This document shows positions 1-8,333 of a DNA stretch of 24,059 nt, piece by piece. A program made the translations under genes and the position numbers. The DNA lies in IMG/VR virus record IMGVR_UViG_3300032011_000131, positions 1 to 24,059 of that record. One strand, given 5' to 3'. This DNA is from a virus. Numbering within the stretch: position 1 is the first letter of the stretch; the number at the start of each line of letters is the position of its first letter. The notes beneath the pieces are model-generated. The model was not told the origin of the DNA. It saw nothing but the letters and a program-made list of their open reading frames with translations, and made no database searches.

Positions 1-1
1 T

Positions 2-1582
2 GCCTTTGCTTCTTATCTTGATTTAGAAGCAGTCGCTAAAACTGACGCTGATTTAATAATGAAATATAGGGAAATGGCCGAACATCCCGAATGTGATATG
101 GCAATTGAAAATATTATTCAAGAAGCCATCGTTACCAACCAAGCAAGAAACCCCGTTGATTTAGATTTAACTCATACAAATTTATCAAAAAATCTTCAAG
201 ATAGAATTTCGGAAGAATTTGAAATTGTCTTGAAATTACTTGATTTTAATAATCAAGCATATGATATTTTTAAGCGTTGGTATATTGAAGGTAGAATCTT
301 TTATCATGTAATGATAGATCCAAAAGAAATTGAAAAAGGAATTCAAGAATTAAGATTAATTGATTCTTTTAAAATTAAAAAAGTTAGACAAATAATCCCA
401 GATACAAAAACTCCACCTGGTGTTTTCAAATTACCTAAATTTGAAGAGTATTATTTGTTCAATGAAAAAGGATTATTAACACCAAGTCAAATGGGTGTTA
501 AGGTAGCTCCAGATTCTATGATAATGGCACATTCAGGAATAATGACAAGAGATAAGAAATTCGTTGTTTCTCATTTACATAAAGCCATTAAAGGATTAAA
601 TCAATTAAGAATGTTGGAAGATGCTGTCGTAATTTATAGAATAGCAAGAGCACCAGAACGAAGAATATTCTATATTGATGTAGGTAACTTGCCCAAGCAA
701 AAAGCTGAGCAGTATCTAAAAGATATTATGACAAGATATAAAAATAAGCTTGTATATGATGCCTCGTCCGGTGAAATTAAAGACGATAGACGACATCAAT
801 CGATGTTAGAAGATTATTGGCTTCCACGAAGAGAAGGTGGAAGAGGAACGGAAATTTCTACTTTACCTGGTGGACAAAATCTAGGTGAAATGGAAGATGT
901 TGATTATTTCAGAAAGAAATTATATCAATCATTAAATGTTCCTTTATCCCGATTAGAAGCTGATACACCTTTTGTATTAGGTAGAGCATCTGAAATTAGT
1001 AGAGATGAATTAAAATTTTCAAGATTTATTGATAGAATTAGAATAAGATTTTCGCATCTGTTTTTTCAAATAATGGAAAAGCAATTGATTCTTAAAAACG
1101 TTATTCATACATCTGAATGGCCAAAATTAAGAGAAACTATCAGATTTAATTATGCACTGGATAACCACTTTGCAGAATTAAAAGAACAAGAATTAATGGC
1201 TGATAGATTAAATATGATGAGAGACGTAGAAGAATTAGTTGGAAATTATTATTCTAAGCAGTTTGTTAAAGATAAAATTCTTAGACTTACACCAGAAGAA
1301 CAAAAGAATATTGAAAAACAGATTAAAAAAGAAGAAAAAGAAGCTGAATCAGATGGGGATCAATATCCACCGCAAACAGGAATGCCTCCTGCGGTTCCAC
1401 CAGTTAATAAAATTAATGTACAACCTGGAGCGGATCCAAGTGGTGGAGCATTTACACCGGCAGATCAGGGTTTGGCAACATCTCAAGGAATGCAACAGGC
1501 CCAAGATGAAGTACAACCAGAATTGCTAGCAGGGGAAAATATATTAACGCTAAATAAGAAAAGAATATATGGTGGAAAATAA
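2..1582 (+). CDS. 20: Portal vertex protein gp20 (5' truncated by window)
   Basis: T4 gp20-type portal: it forms the dodecameric ring at the unique head vertex through which DNA is packaged and to which the tail attaches. The frame is open to the left edge (codons from base 2 read AFASYLDLEAV), so the ATG at 59 is internal and the true start lies outside the window. About 526 residues are visible, against 524 in T4, so the complete protein is somewhat longer than T4's. The recognisable middle includes ARAPERRIFYIDVGNLP and, later, a stretch around LPGGQNLGEMEDVDYF and YQSLNVPLSRLE, typical of T4-like portals. The C-terminus is a low-complexity Pro/Gln/Gly tail. Identification also rests on the downstream gp21-gp22-gp23 order. 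High certainty for the family. Confidence 0.95.
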   Translation, partial: AFASYLDLEAVAKTDADLIMKYREMAEHPECDMAIENIIQEAIVTNQARNPVDLDLTHTNLSKNLQDRISEEFEIVLKLLDFNNQAYDIFKRWYIEGRIFYHVMIDPKEIEKGIQELRLIDSFKIKKVRQIIPDTKTPPGVFKLPKFEEYYLFNEKGLLTPSQMGVKVAPDSMIMAHSGIMTRDKKFVVSHLHKAIKGLNQLRMLEDAVVIYRIARAPERRIFYIDVGNLPKQKAEQYLKDIMTRYKNKLVYDASSGEIKDDRRHQSMLEDYWLPRREGGRGTEISTLPGGQNLGEMEDVDYFRKKLYQSLNVPLSRLEADTPFVLGRASEISRDELKFSRFIDRIRIRFSHLFFQIMEKQLILKNVIHTSEWPKLRETIRFNYALDNHFAELKEQELMADRLNMMRDVEELVGNYYSKQFVKDKILRLTPEEQKNIEKQIKKEEKEAESDGDQYPPQTGMPPAVPPVNKINVQPGADPSGGAFTPADQGLATSQGMQQAQDEVQPELLAGENILTLNKKRIYGGK

Positions 1583-1748
1583 CGGTAGAGAAATTATAGC
1601 AACAATTATTGATGATATTGTTGCAGGTAGAGATTACAATGCAATGACTTCAGTTCAGGATGTATTACAAAAAAATACTTCTGGAAGAGTAACAGATTTT
1701 AAAAAAGATCAAGCAGAAACAATGTTCAAGGAAAAGAAAGATGTTTAA
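1569..1748 (+). CDS. Small head-module protein, 59 aa, unknown function
   Basis: ATG at 1569 overlaps the end of the portal gene by 14 bases, and the TAA at 1746-1748 overlaps the start of the next gene by 8, so this reads as a coupled gene in a continuous operon. The product starts MVENNGREIIATIIDD, is charged and probably helical, and ends KEKKDV. In T4 the same position, between gp20 and gp21, holds the small prohead core proteins gp67 and gp68. A role as a small internal core protein is therefore a positional guess; I see no convincing sequence match. The upstream AAGAAAAG is a weak ribosome binding site, consistent with coupling to portal translation. Confidence 0.7.
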   Translation: MVENNGREIIATIIDDIVAGRDYNAMTSVQDVLQKNTSGRVTDFKKDQAETMFKEKKDV

Positions 1749-2079
1749 ATACGATAGTAAAACATTTTTACCATCAGATCAACGCGAACGTGAAATAACG
1801 AATGATGATTTTAAACAATTGTGGGAACAAGAGTTAAATGAAATCAGTGATGAAGAAAATCCTGAATTTATGTTTCAAACAATGCATATGAAACTTGTGT
1901 TGGCAATAGCAAATGGAAAAATTAACGCTAAAAAGGCAGCATTAGAAGAATTAGCCAATCGAGGTTATGATAAAAACGGCAAATGGGTTGGATGGGATGA
2001 AGATCCAGCACAAACCGCCCAAACTGCCAAAAAACGTGTAGGCGCTTTCCGCGCAATGCAAAAGAAGAGATTCGTATAA
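1741..2079 (+). CDS. Head-module hypothetical protein, 112 aa
   Basis: Starts inside the last codons of the preceding small gene. The product is charged. Its middle (NGKINAKKAALEELANRGYD, then KNGKWVGWDED) is a pattern I recall from small proteins of other marine T4-like phages, but I know of no assigned function. It occupies the slot of T4 gp68 (prohead core), so a scaffold or core role is possible. The C-terminus is basic (KKRVGAFRAMQKKRFV), which would suit contact with DNA or with the acidic scaffold; that is inference. The gene's final codons overlap a T4-type late promoter serving the next gene. Confidence 0.75.
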   Translation: MFKYDSKTFLPSDQREREITNDDFKQLWEQELNEISDEENPEFMFQTMHMKLVLAIANGKINAKKAALEELANRGYDKNGKWVGWDEDPAQTAQTAKKRVGAFRAMQKKRFV

Positions 2080-2082
2080 ATA
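2075..2082 (+). promoter_or_regulatory. T4-type late promoter (TATAAATA)
   Basis: Exact match to the T4 late promoter box, 25 bases before the ATG at 2108 and across the stop codon of the preceding gene. Such boxes are read by host core polymerase carrying phage gp55, which is encoded in this window. The downstream TTTAGGA is the ribosome binding site of the next gene. Confidence 0.75.
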
Positions 2083-2107
2083 AAACTATACACTTTAGGA
2101 AATAAAT

Positions 2108-2374
2108 ATGAAATTACTTGCAGCAAATACAGTTAGTACGGCAACAAATTTAAGCCTAGGTAATGCTACTGCCGTAGCCGTAACTACTACCGCCGTTACA
2201 TTAATTACTGTCATAGATAATACTGGAACAGCAGACGGCACAGACGGCACTGTAGTTGGTTCTATTTCATTACCAGCGGGTGTAACACAAGTTATTCAAA
2301 AAGATGCAGATCAGTATATTAAAGCCAGTGTTACAAATGCACAGTATACACCGGTTGCAAGAACAGGTTATTAA
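2108..2374 (+). CDS. Small Thr/Ala/Val-rich protein, 88 aa, possible head structural protein
   Basis: A short protein rich in Thr, Ala, Val and Gly, with alternating polar and hydrophobic residues (AVAVTTTAVTLITVID), which suggests an all-beta sandwich. It has no signal peptide or membrane segment. It has its own late promoter at 2075-2082 and an SD-like AGGA at 2097-2100, and lies between the gp68-position gene and gp21. Late expression and a beta-rich makeup are compatible with an abundant virion protein such as a head decoration or neck protein, but I do not recognise a defined family and make no functional claim. Confidence 0.75.
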   Translation: MKLLAANTVSTATNLSLGNATAVAVTTTAVTLITVIDNTGTADGTDGTVVGSISLPAGVTQVIQKDADQYIKASVTNAQYTPVARTGY

Positions 2375-2383
2375 GGAAAACAA

Positions 2384-3034
2384 ATGAAACTAATTTGCGA
2401 AGTAAATGAAGAAATAGAAACTCTGATTGAAGCAGAGGGAGACAAAAAAGGTTATTTCATTAAAGGTGTTTTCCTTCAAGCAGAACAGAAAAACAGGAAT
2501 GGTCGCATATACCCTATGGAAACTATGGCGAAAGAAGTTGATCGTTATAGTAACCAATATATTAAAACAAATAGGGCTTTTGGCGAACTAGGTCATCCAG
2601 ATGGACCCACCATTAATCTGGAAAGAGTTTCACACATGATTAAAGAGTTGAAGCAGGATGGACCCAATTTTACGGGTAAGGCGAAAATCATGGAAACTCC
2701 CTACGGGAAAATTGTTAAGAACCTAATTGACGAAGGTGCGAAGTTAGGTGTAAGTTCCAGAGGAATGGGTTCTCTGAAAACTGCAGGTGGTGCACAAATT
2801 GTGCAAAACGATTTTCATCTTGCAACGGCTGGTGATATTGTTGCAGATCCCTCCGCCCCCATGGCTTTCGTAGAAGGCATAATGGAAGGCAAGGAATGGG
2901 TTTGGGATAACGGTATTTTAAAAGAAGCTGAAGTACAAGAAATTAAAAACGTAATAGTTAAAGAATTTGCTAAGAAAACAAAGGACGAATCGGTTTACGC
3001 TGACTCCTTTGAAAAGTTTTTATCAAAGCTTTAA
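2384..3034 (+). CDS. 21: Prohead core protease gp21
   Basis: Serine protease of the T4 gp21 family, which sits in the prohead core and cleaves scaffold and head proteins during maturation. The product has 216 residues, close to T4's 212. The conserved blocks are visible: NRNGRIYP near residue 37, FGELGHPDGP with the likely catalytic His at 71, and GVSSRGMGSL with the likely catalytic Ser at 124/125. The SD is AAGGAAA, just before the ATG. It is followed, as in T4, by the scaffold and major capsid genes that are its substrates. In T4, gp21 also cleaves itself; this is not visible here. Confidence 0.95.
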   Translation: MKLICEVNEEIETLIEAEGDKKGYFIKGVFLQAEQKNRNGRIYPMETMAKEVDRYSNQYIKTNRAFGELGHPDGPTINLERVSHMIKELKQDGPNFTGKAKIMETPYGKIVKNLIDEGAKLGVSSRGMGSLKTAGGAQIVQNDFHLATAGDIVADPSAPMAFVEGIMEGKEWVWDNGILKEAEVQEIKNVIVKEFAKKTKDESVYADSFEKFLSKL

Positions 3035-3037
3035 TTT

Positions 3038-3045
3038 TATAAATA
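3038..3045 (+). promoter_or_regulatory. T4-type late promoter (TATAAATA) before scaffold gene
   Basis: Exact late box in the 45-base gap between gp21 and gp22. The ATG of gp22 follows at 3080, with the strong SD TAGGAGA at 3067-3073. Confidence 0.8.
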
Positions 3046-3079
3046 TATACAGTAACTAAAAAATCATAGGAGATTGTAA

Positions 3080-4372
3080 ATGTCTGAACAAGAAACTGTC
3101 CAAAAGCAGCAGTCTCTTGCCAATAGTGTGAACGAACTAGAGACTTTAGCTCAACAAGCATTGGAATTAGATGGCGAGGCAAGGGAAGAGCTCGTTGAAC
3201 AGATTAAAACACGATGCGAAGAAGAGGGTCTGTCTTCCCAAGAGACTGATGAGCTATTGGAAGAGATAGGTCTTGTTCAGGAAGCACGAGTGGTACAAGA
3301 GGCTGATAACAAACCTAAAGCTGGAAAGGGCGAATCTGCTGAAAAAGTAGAAGGCGACCATGGTAAGGAAAATCCAGATCCAAATCAAGTAAAAGGATCC
3401 GGAACCGCTATGGGCAACCCAGTTAAGGGAAAAGCAAAAAATAACGATAAGGGTGAATCAATGGAAAAGGTAAAAGAAGATTTATTGCCTAAAACAAAAG
3501 CCGGTATGATGGCAGCTGTTTATGAGAAATTAGGGAAACTGAAGAAAGATCAGATTTCTTCTAATTACGAATCCATTCTAAAATCCTTAGAAATAGTAAC
3601 AGAAGGCACAGAAGAGCCTACTGATACAAAGCCAATTGACGTCGCTGATGATATCAATGCATTAACCGAAGGTGAAGAACTTTCTGATTCTTTTAAAGAA
3701 AAAGCAAGTACTATTTTTGAAGCCGCGGTGCAAGCTAAAGTTAATTCAGTAATTATTGAAAGAGAGCAAGAGCTCGAAGAAAAAATGAAAGCTCAGCTCA
3801 CTGAAGAGATTGACGAATATAAAGAAGAACTAGTTAATAAGGTAGATAGCTATCTTAACTATGTTTCTGAAGAATGGGTCAAGGAAAATAAACTTGCCAT
3901 TGAAAAAGGAATCCGTACAGAATTAACGGAAGGATTCTTAGTTGGTCTTAAAAATCTATTTACTGAACACTACATTACAATCCCGGAAGAGAAAGTTGAT
4001 GTTGTAGACGATCTATTTACAAAAGTAGAAGGTCTTGAAGAACAACTCAATGATCAAATTCAGAAAAATGTAGAAGTTCAAACAGAACTTACCAAGTTTA
4101 AAAAAGAAAAGGTCTTAGGCACTATTACAAAAGACTTGACTGAAACCCAAAAAGAAAAAGTAGCGGACTTAGCTGAAAATGTTGAAGCTGACAATGCAGA
4201 GGACTTTGAACAGAAGGTTGAAGTACTGAAGGAAAATTATTTTCCAACAGAAGACAAAAAAGTCGCAATGGTCGAAGACGTAGAAACATCAAGTGATGAT
4301 GAATCCACTCCAACTAAATTACAAGAGGGAATGGATAAATACATGTCGGCTATTTCACGACAAGTTAGATAA
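3080..4372 (+). CDS. 22: Prohead scaffold (core) protein gp22
   Basis: Position between gp21 and gp23, a very acidic composition and long predicted helices or coiled coils (for example QELEEKMKAQLTEEIDEYKE) identify the major scaffold protein, which fills the prohead and is degraded by gp21 before DNA entry. At 430 residues it is longer than T4 gp22 (269) and similar in style to the longer scaffolds of marine T4-like phages. Residues around 75-130 form a Gly/Lys/Asp-rich, probably disordered linker (KGESAEKVEG and MGNPVKGKAK). The C-terminal part is again helical and acidic. The late promoter 3038-3045 and a strong SD indicate high late expression. Confidence 0.9.
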   Translation: MSEQETVQKQQSLANSVNELETLAQQALELDGEAREELVEQIKTRCEEEGLSSQETDELLEEIGLVQEARVVQEADNKPKAGKGESAEKVEGDHGKENPDPNQVKGSGTAMGNPVKGKAKNNDKGESMEKVKEDLLPKTKAGMMAAVYEKLGKLKKDQISSNYESILKSLEIVTEGTEEPTDTKPIDVADDINALTEGEELSDSFKEKASTIFEAAVQAKVNSVIIEREQELEEKMKAQLTEEIDEYKEELVNKVDSYLNYVSEEWVKENKLAIEKGIRTELTEGFLVGLKNLFTEHYITIPEEKVDVVDDLFTKVEGLEEQLNDQIQKNVEVQTELTKFKKEKVLGTITKDLTETQKEKVADLAENVEADNAEDFEQKVEVLKENYFPTEDKKVAMVEDVETSSDDESTPTKLQEGMDKYMSAISRQVR

Positions 4373-4401
4373 TAATAACAACAACAACTTTTTTAGTAGT
4401 T

Positions 4402-4409
4402 TATAATAA
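4402..4409 (+). promoter_or_regulatory. Possible degenerate late promoter before major capsid gene
   Basis: TATAATAA, 6 of 8 matches to the T4 late box, lies 19 bases before the gp23 ATG in an otherwise promoterless 56-base gap. It is followed by the SD TTAGGAGA, nearly the same leader as gp22. A strong promoter for the capsid gene is expected, but this match is imperfect and the gp22 promoter could suffice. Confidence 0.35.
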
Positions 4410-4428
4410 AACATTTAGGAGATTAACA

Positions 4429-5757
4429 ATGTTTTTATCTGAAAATTTACAAGAGAAGTGGGGTCCTGTTCTTGACCATCCTGATCTTCCTCAAATCAAA
4501 GACTCTTACCGAAAAGCTGTTACAGCAGTTCTGTTAGAGAATGAGGAGAAGTCGATCCAGGAAGAAGGCGGTTCTTCACTTTTATTTGAGAGCTCTCCTA
4601 CGAACCAAGTTGGTGCCGGTATGGGTACCACAGCTGGAAATATCAAGGGTTATGACCCAGTACTTATTTCTTTAGTTCGCAGAAGTATGCCTCTCTTAAT
4701 CGCATACGATGTTTGTGGTGTTCAACCTATGACTGGTCCGACTGGCTTAATTTTCGCCATGAAGTCCCGTTATGCAAGTCAGACTGGTTCAGAAGCACTT
4801 TTCAGTGAGTCTGATTCCGGAGTATCTGGATTGAAAGCTGGTGGAACTTCCGCTCATACATCAAATGGTAACCCAGCGGCTGCCGCTTCTAGTTCAACTG
4901 CATATCTCCCAGGTCGTGGAATGACTACGACTACAGGTGAAGCACTTGGCGATTCGGCTGCAAACGCTTTTGCTGAAATGGCCTTCTCAATTGATAAGGT
5001 AACTGTTACAGCGAAAACACGTGCTCTCAAAGGTGAGTACACGATGGAATTGGCACAAGACTTAAAAGCAATTCATGGTCTTGATGCTGAAACTGAACTT
5101 TCTAATATTTTAAGTTCAGAAATTCTGTCGGAGATTAACCGCGAAGTTATCCGAACAATTTACGGTAACGCCAAAACTGGTGCCCAAACCAACGTAGCCT
5201 CCGCCGGTACATTCGATATGGATGTCGATTCAAACGGTCGCTGGATGGTTGAGAAATTTAAGGGTCTCATGTTCCAGATTGAGCGCGAAGCTAATGCAAT
5301 CGGGCACGACACACGTAGAGGAAAAGGGAATATCCTTATGACTTCTTCGGATGTTGCTTCCGCACTGCAAATGGCAGGAGTGCTTGATTATCAATCTGCC
5401 GTTCCAGGTGGATCGTTGAATGTTGATGATACACAATCAACTTTTGCTGGTACTCTTAATGGTCGTTACAAAGTATATGTTGATCCATATGCAACTATTC
5501 AAGACACAAACTGGTTTGTGATTGGATATAAAGGTTCGTCAGCTTATGACGCAGGACTTTTCTACTGCCCATACGTTCCACTACAAATGGTACGTGCGGT
5601 TGGTGAGAATTCCTTCCAGCCAAAAATTGGATTCAAAACACGATACGGAATGGTATCGAATCCTTTTTCAACAGGAACCGCTGCATCCAGTGATGGATCA
5701 CTCACATATAACACAAACGTTTATTACAGACGATGTCTTGTCACAAACTTGATGTAA
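4429..5757 (+). CDS. 23: Major capsid protein gp23
   Basis: HK97-fold major capsid protein of T4 type, 442 residues (T4 gp23 is 521). The N-terminal region MFLSENLQEKWGPVLDHPDLP and the following blocks (YDPVLISLVRRSMPLLIAYD, GVQPMTGPTGLIFAMKSRYA, TVTAKTRALKGEYTMELAQDL) are characteristic. The N-terminal 50 or so residues up to the acidic stretch around LLFESS probably form the prohead propeptide removed by gp21; the exact cleavage site is not certain. Base composition is visibly richer in G+C and more codon-optimised than the neighbours, as expected of the most abundant virion protein. The SD AGGAG lies at 4417-4421. Confidence 0.97.
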   Translation: MFLSENLQEKWGPVLDHPDLPQIKDSYRKAVTAVLLENEEKSIQEEGGSSLLFESSPTNQVGAGMGTTAGNIKGYDPVLISLVRRSMPLLIAYDVCGVQPMTGPTGLIFAMKSRYASQTGSEALFSESDSGVSGLKAGGTSAHTSNGNPAAAASSSTAYLPGRGMTTTTGEALGDSAANAFAEMAFSIDKVTVTAKTRALKGEYTMELAQDLKAIHGLDAETELSNILSSEILSEINREVIRTIYGNAKTGAQTNVASAGTFDMDVDSNGRWMVEKFKGLMFQIEREANAIGHDTRRGKGNILMTSSDVASALQMAGVLDYQSAVPGGSLNVDDTQSTFAGTLNGRYKVYVDPYATIQDTNWFVIGYKGSSAYDAGLFYCPYVPLQMVRAVGENSFQPKIGFKTRYGMVSNPFSTGTAASSDGSLTYNTNVYYRRCLVTNLM

Positions 5758-5777
5758 TCTTGTATTAAATTAAGTGA

Positions 5778-5785
5778 TATAAATA
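5778..5785 (+). promoter_or_regulatory. T4-type late promoter overlapping the capsid terminator
   Basis: Exact TATAAATA whose last base is the first base of the terminator stem. A T4-like start site would fall near 5791, inside the 5' arm, so RNAs started here would lack most of that arm and could read through to the gene at 5832. Confidence 0.75.
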
Positions 5786-5823
5786 AGGGTAAGGGGTCTT
5801 AGATTTCCTTACCCTTTTTTTTT
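5785..5823 (+). terminator. Rho-independent terminator after major capsid gene
   Basis: Perfect 10-base inverted repeat AAGGGTAAGG (5785-5794) and CCTTACCCTT (5807-5816) with a 12-base loop, ending in a run of nine T at 5815-5823. It closes the head operon. Confidence 0.92.
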
Positions 5824-5831
5824 GAGGTTTC

Positions 5832-6347
5832 ATGGCAGCAACAAAACAACCAGACAACATAAACTATCTTTCGCCTACTGGATTCAGGTTCTCTTGTCAA
5901 GCTATGCCTGAAACTCAATTCTATTGCTCACAGGCAGTAATACCTGGAGTATCTATTACAGAAGTACCAGTAGCAACTCCCCACAGACAACATTGGGTGG
6001 CAGGTGATAATCTTATGTATGATGAATTTACTATTACAATGATAGTAGATGAATATATGCGTAATTGGCAAGAAATTCAGGAATGGATACTTGGATTAGG
6101 TAAGCCAGAAGGTTTTAAACAATATGAAAGAGCTGTAATAAAAGAAAGAATTAAAACACAAGGCTCTTTATTTGTACTCACCGGTTCAAAAAACCCAGCA
6201 TTAAGATTTGATTTTTATGATCTATGGCCAAAATCCATATCATCAATAAACTTTGATATTCAGGCCTCTGAGATTACATATGCAACAGCAGATGTAGCTT
6301 TTCAATATAACTATTATGAAATGACGAGATTAAACCCATCAATGTAA
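5832..6347 (+). CDS. gp19-like tail tube family protein
   Basis: A 171-residue protein (T4 gp19 is 163). Landmarks shared with gp19 as I remember it are FRFSCQAMPE near the start, IPGVSITEVPV, the block WVAGDNLMYDEFTITMIVDE, YDLWPKSISSINFD and a terminal beta hairpin with TATADVAFQYNYYE. These fit the tail tube fold. The canonical gp19 gene normally lies upstream of the portal, so this copy after the capsid gene is more likely a paralogue: a tube-like protein, tube initiator or terminator. It follows the terminator and late promoter; the SD is GAGG at 5824-5827. Confident in the fold family, less in the exact tail position. Confidence 0.7.
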   Translation: MAATKQPDNINYLSPTGFRFSCQAMPETQFYCSQAVIPGVSITEVPVATPHRQHWVAGDNLMYDEFTITMIVDEYMRNWQEIQEWILGLGKPEGFKQYERAVIKERIKTQGSLFVLTGSKNPALRFDFYDLWPKSISSINFDIQASEITYATADVAFQYNYYEMTRLNPSM

Positions 6348-6348
6348 T

Positions 6349-6792
6349 ATGAAATTAAGTGAAATACAGACGTTATGGCAAAAAGATTGTCATATCGACG
6401 ATACCAAATTAGATGTTGAATTATTAAAAATCCCCAATCTTCACAGTAAATACTTGGAGTTATATAATGATGAATGCCTCCAACAAAGAAAATATTTCTA
6501 CGAAAAAAAGAAACTTCTAAAATTAAAGACTATTTACTATGCTGGTAAAATGAGTCAAGGAGAATTAGAGGAACTCGGTTGGGAACCATTCATGTACAAA
6601 ATCATTAAAGGATATGAGCCTAAAATAGAAACATATCTTGGGGGTGATAATGATTTAATTAAAGCAGATGAAAAATTAGACTATATAAAACAGAAAGTAG
6701 ATTTTCTAGAGTCAATTATCAAGTCCCTAAATACTAGAGGATATAATATTCGATCAGCAATTGACTTTTTAAGATTTACAATGGGATCATGA
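6349..6792 (+). CDS. uvsY: Recombination mediator UvsY
   Basis: A 147-residue homologue of T4 UvsY (137), the mediator that loads UvsX recombinase onto gp32-covered single-stranded DNA. Similarity to T4 runs along the length: the N-terminus MKLSEIQTLWQKDCHIDDTK matches the T4 MRLEDLQEELKKDVFIDSTK pattern, followed by the helical central part and the C-terminal helix with IIKSLNTRGYNIRSAIDFLRF against T4's DAIKSRGFAIKHIQDMRAF. It starts one base after the preceding stop codon and overlaps uvsW by ATGA, the same uvsY-uvsW pairing as in T4. Confidence 0.92.
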   Translation: MKLSEIQTLWQKDCHIDDTKLDVELLKIPNLHSKYLELYNDECLQQRKYFYEKKKLLKLKTIYYAGKMSQGELEELGWEPFMYKIIKGYEPKIETYLGGDNDLIKADEKLDYIKQKVDFLESIIKSLNTRGYNIRSAIDFLRFTMGS

Positions 6793-8237
6793 AATTAAGT
6801 AAAGTAGATGATGTACATATGTTTATTGATTGCGATGCTTCACAGTCTGCAGAGCTAAACGATTACTTTACTTTTGAAATTCCAAATGCAAAATTTACTC
6901 CATCATATAGAAATGGTTTCTGGGATGGAAAAATTAGATTATTCGATGTTAGAAAAAGGCAACTGTACTATGGACTATATGAATACGTTAAAAAGTTTTG
7001 TGAAACCGGAGACTATGAGTTACAAATTGATGAAGGCGTTACGGTCGGGGATCATAATTTTAGTGATATTGATTGCACTAGATATAGTGAGCGACTTAAT
7101 TTAAATCTAACTCCGAGAGATTATCAATTACAAGCTGTCAGGCATTGTATTAATATGGATAGATGTTTACTTCTATCACCGACAGCATCTGGTAAATCTT
7201 TCATAATATATTTGTTACTCAGGTATTTTAATACAAGGAGTCTAATAGTGGTGCCAACTGTATCACTAGTACAACAAATGTATACCGATTTTCAAGAATA
7301 TAGTGATGATTGGAATGTTAAAGAACATTGCCATTTAATCACTGCTGGTGTAGAAAAAGAAACCGATAAACAAGTTGTAATCTCTACATGGCAATCTATC
7401 TATAATTTGCCTAAAGATTACTTTAAAGAGTTCCGCTTTATGGTTGGCGACGAAGCACATTTATTTAAAGCAAAATCTTTGACTTCAGTAATGAGTAAGC
7501 TAAAAAACTGTCGTTGGAAGTTTGGAACTACTGGAACTTTAGATGATTCCCAAACTCATAAATTAATCCTTGAGGGGTTATTTGGTCCTGTTTTTCAAGT
7601 TACACAAACAAAAGATTTAATTGATGCAGGATACTTAGCTCAATTTAATATACAATGTATAATATTCAGATATACACAAGAAGAAAAATTAGAAGCTAAA
7701 AAGTTTAATTATCAAGATGAAATTTCTTTTCTTATTAATCATGAAAAACGAAATAAATTCATTCGTAATCTTGCATGCGATCAAACAGGAAATACATTAT
7801 TATTGTATCAATTCGTTGAAAAACATGGTGAAATATTATATAATATAATACAAGAAAAGGTAAATAAAGATAGAAAAGTATTTTTTGTATATGGAGGAGT
7901 AGATGGAGCAGATAGGGAAGAAATTAGAAAAATCACAGAAAAAGAAACCGATGCGATTATTGTGGCTTCATTCGGAACTTTTTCTACTGGTATTAATATT
8001 AGGAATCTTCATAATATCATTTTTGCCAGTCCTTCTAAGTCTAAAATAAGAAACCTACAATCAATAGGTAGAGGATTGCGAAAAGGAAGTAAAAAGGAAG
8101 AAGCTACTTTATATGATATTGCTGATGATTTATCTTATAAAACGTATACTAATTATACACTCAAGCATTTTAAAGAGAGAATCTCTCAATATAATGAACA
8201 ACAATTTAAATATCGTATGTTTCATATTGGAATCTAA
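6789..8237 (+). CDS. uvsW: UvsW DNA/RNA helicase
   Basis: Superfamily 2 helicase of 482 residues (T4 UvsW is 503). UvsW unwinds branched DNA and R-loops and moves replication from origin-dependent to recombination-dependent initiation. Visible motifs: Walker A SPTASGKS at residues 130-137, VVPTVSLVQQM (Ia), DEAH at 221-224, GTTGT (III), ASFGTFSTGINI (V) and QSIGRGLRKG (VI). The N-terminal 100 residues match the small DNA-binding domain of UvsW (FWDGKIRLFD). The start overlaps uvsY by 4 bases, indicating translational coupling. Confidence 0.95.
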   Translation: MKLSKVDDVHMFIDCDASQSAELNDYFTFEIPNAKFTPSYRNGFWDGKIRLFDVRKRQLYYGLYEYVKKFCETGDYELQIDEGVTVGDHNFSDIDCTRYSERLNLNLTPRDYQLQAVRHCINMDRCLLLSPTASGKSFIIYLLLRYFNTRSLIVVPTVSLVQQMYTDFQEYSDDWNVKEHCHLITAGVEKETDKQVVISTWQSIYNLPKDYFKEFRFMVGDEAHLFKAKSLTSVMSKLKNCRWKFGTTGTLDDSQTHKLILEGLFGPVFQVTQTKDLIDAGYLAQFNIQCIIFRYTQEEKLEAKKFNYQDEISFLINHEKRNKFIRNLACDQTGNTLLLYQFVEKHGEILYNIIQEKVNKDRKVFFVYGGVDGADREEIRKITEKETDAIIVASFGTFSTGINIRNLHNIIFASPSKSKIRNLQSIGRGLRKGSKKEEATLYDIADDLSYKTYTNYTLKHFKERISQYNEQQFKYRMFHIGI

Positions 8238-8290
8238 ATTATATATTCCTCTGTGGCAACAACATATTTATTATAACATATTTAAATAAA

Positions 8291-8333
8291 AAGGTCAAGG
8301 GAAAAATAAAAAAAATAAATCCTTGATTTTATT
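8291..8333. terminator. Imperfect inverted repeat, possible terminator after uvsW
   Basis: TCAAGG (8295-8300) pairs with CCTTGA (8321-8326) around a 20-base A-rich loop, and flanking A and T runs extend the pairing past a small bulge. The T-rich 3' side could end transcription, but the stem is short and the loop long. The non-coding gap 8238-8351 contains only this repeat and the promoter-like site that overlaps its right arm. Confidence 0.35.

Noticed and set aside
59-61. ATG at 59 as portal start
   Set aside because: The frame stays open to the left edge and encodes portal-like sequence, so the gene begins before the window.
6440-6468. TTCACA-17-TATAAT inside uvsY
   Set aside because: A near-consensus sigma70 site, but inside the first third of uvsY, so its RNA would carry a broken uvsY; it could serve uvsW, but AT-rich coding DNA gives such matches often.
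7816-7844. TTGAAA-17-TATAAT inside uvsW
   Set aside because: Weak -35 and no gene start downstream for about 500 bases; judged chance.
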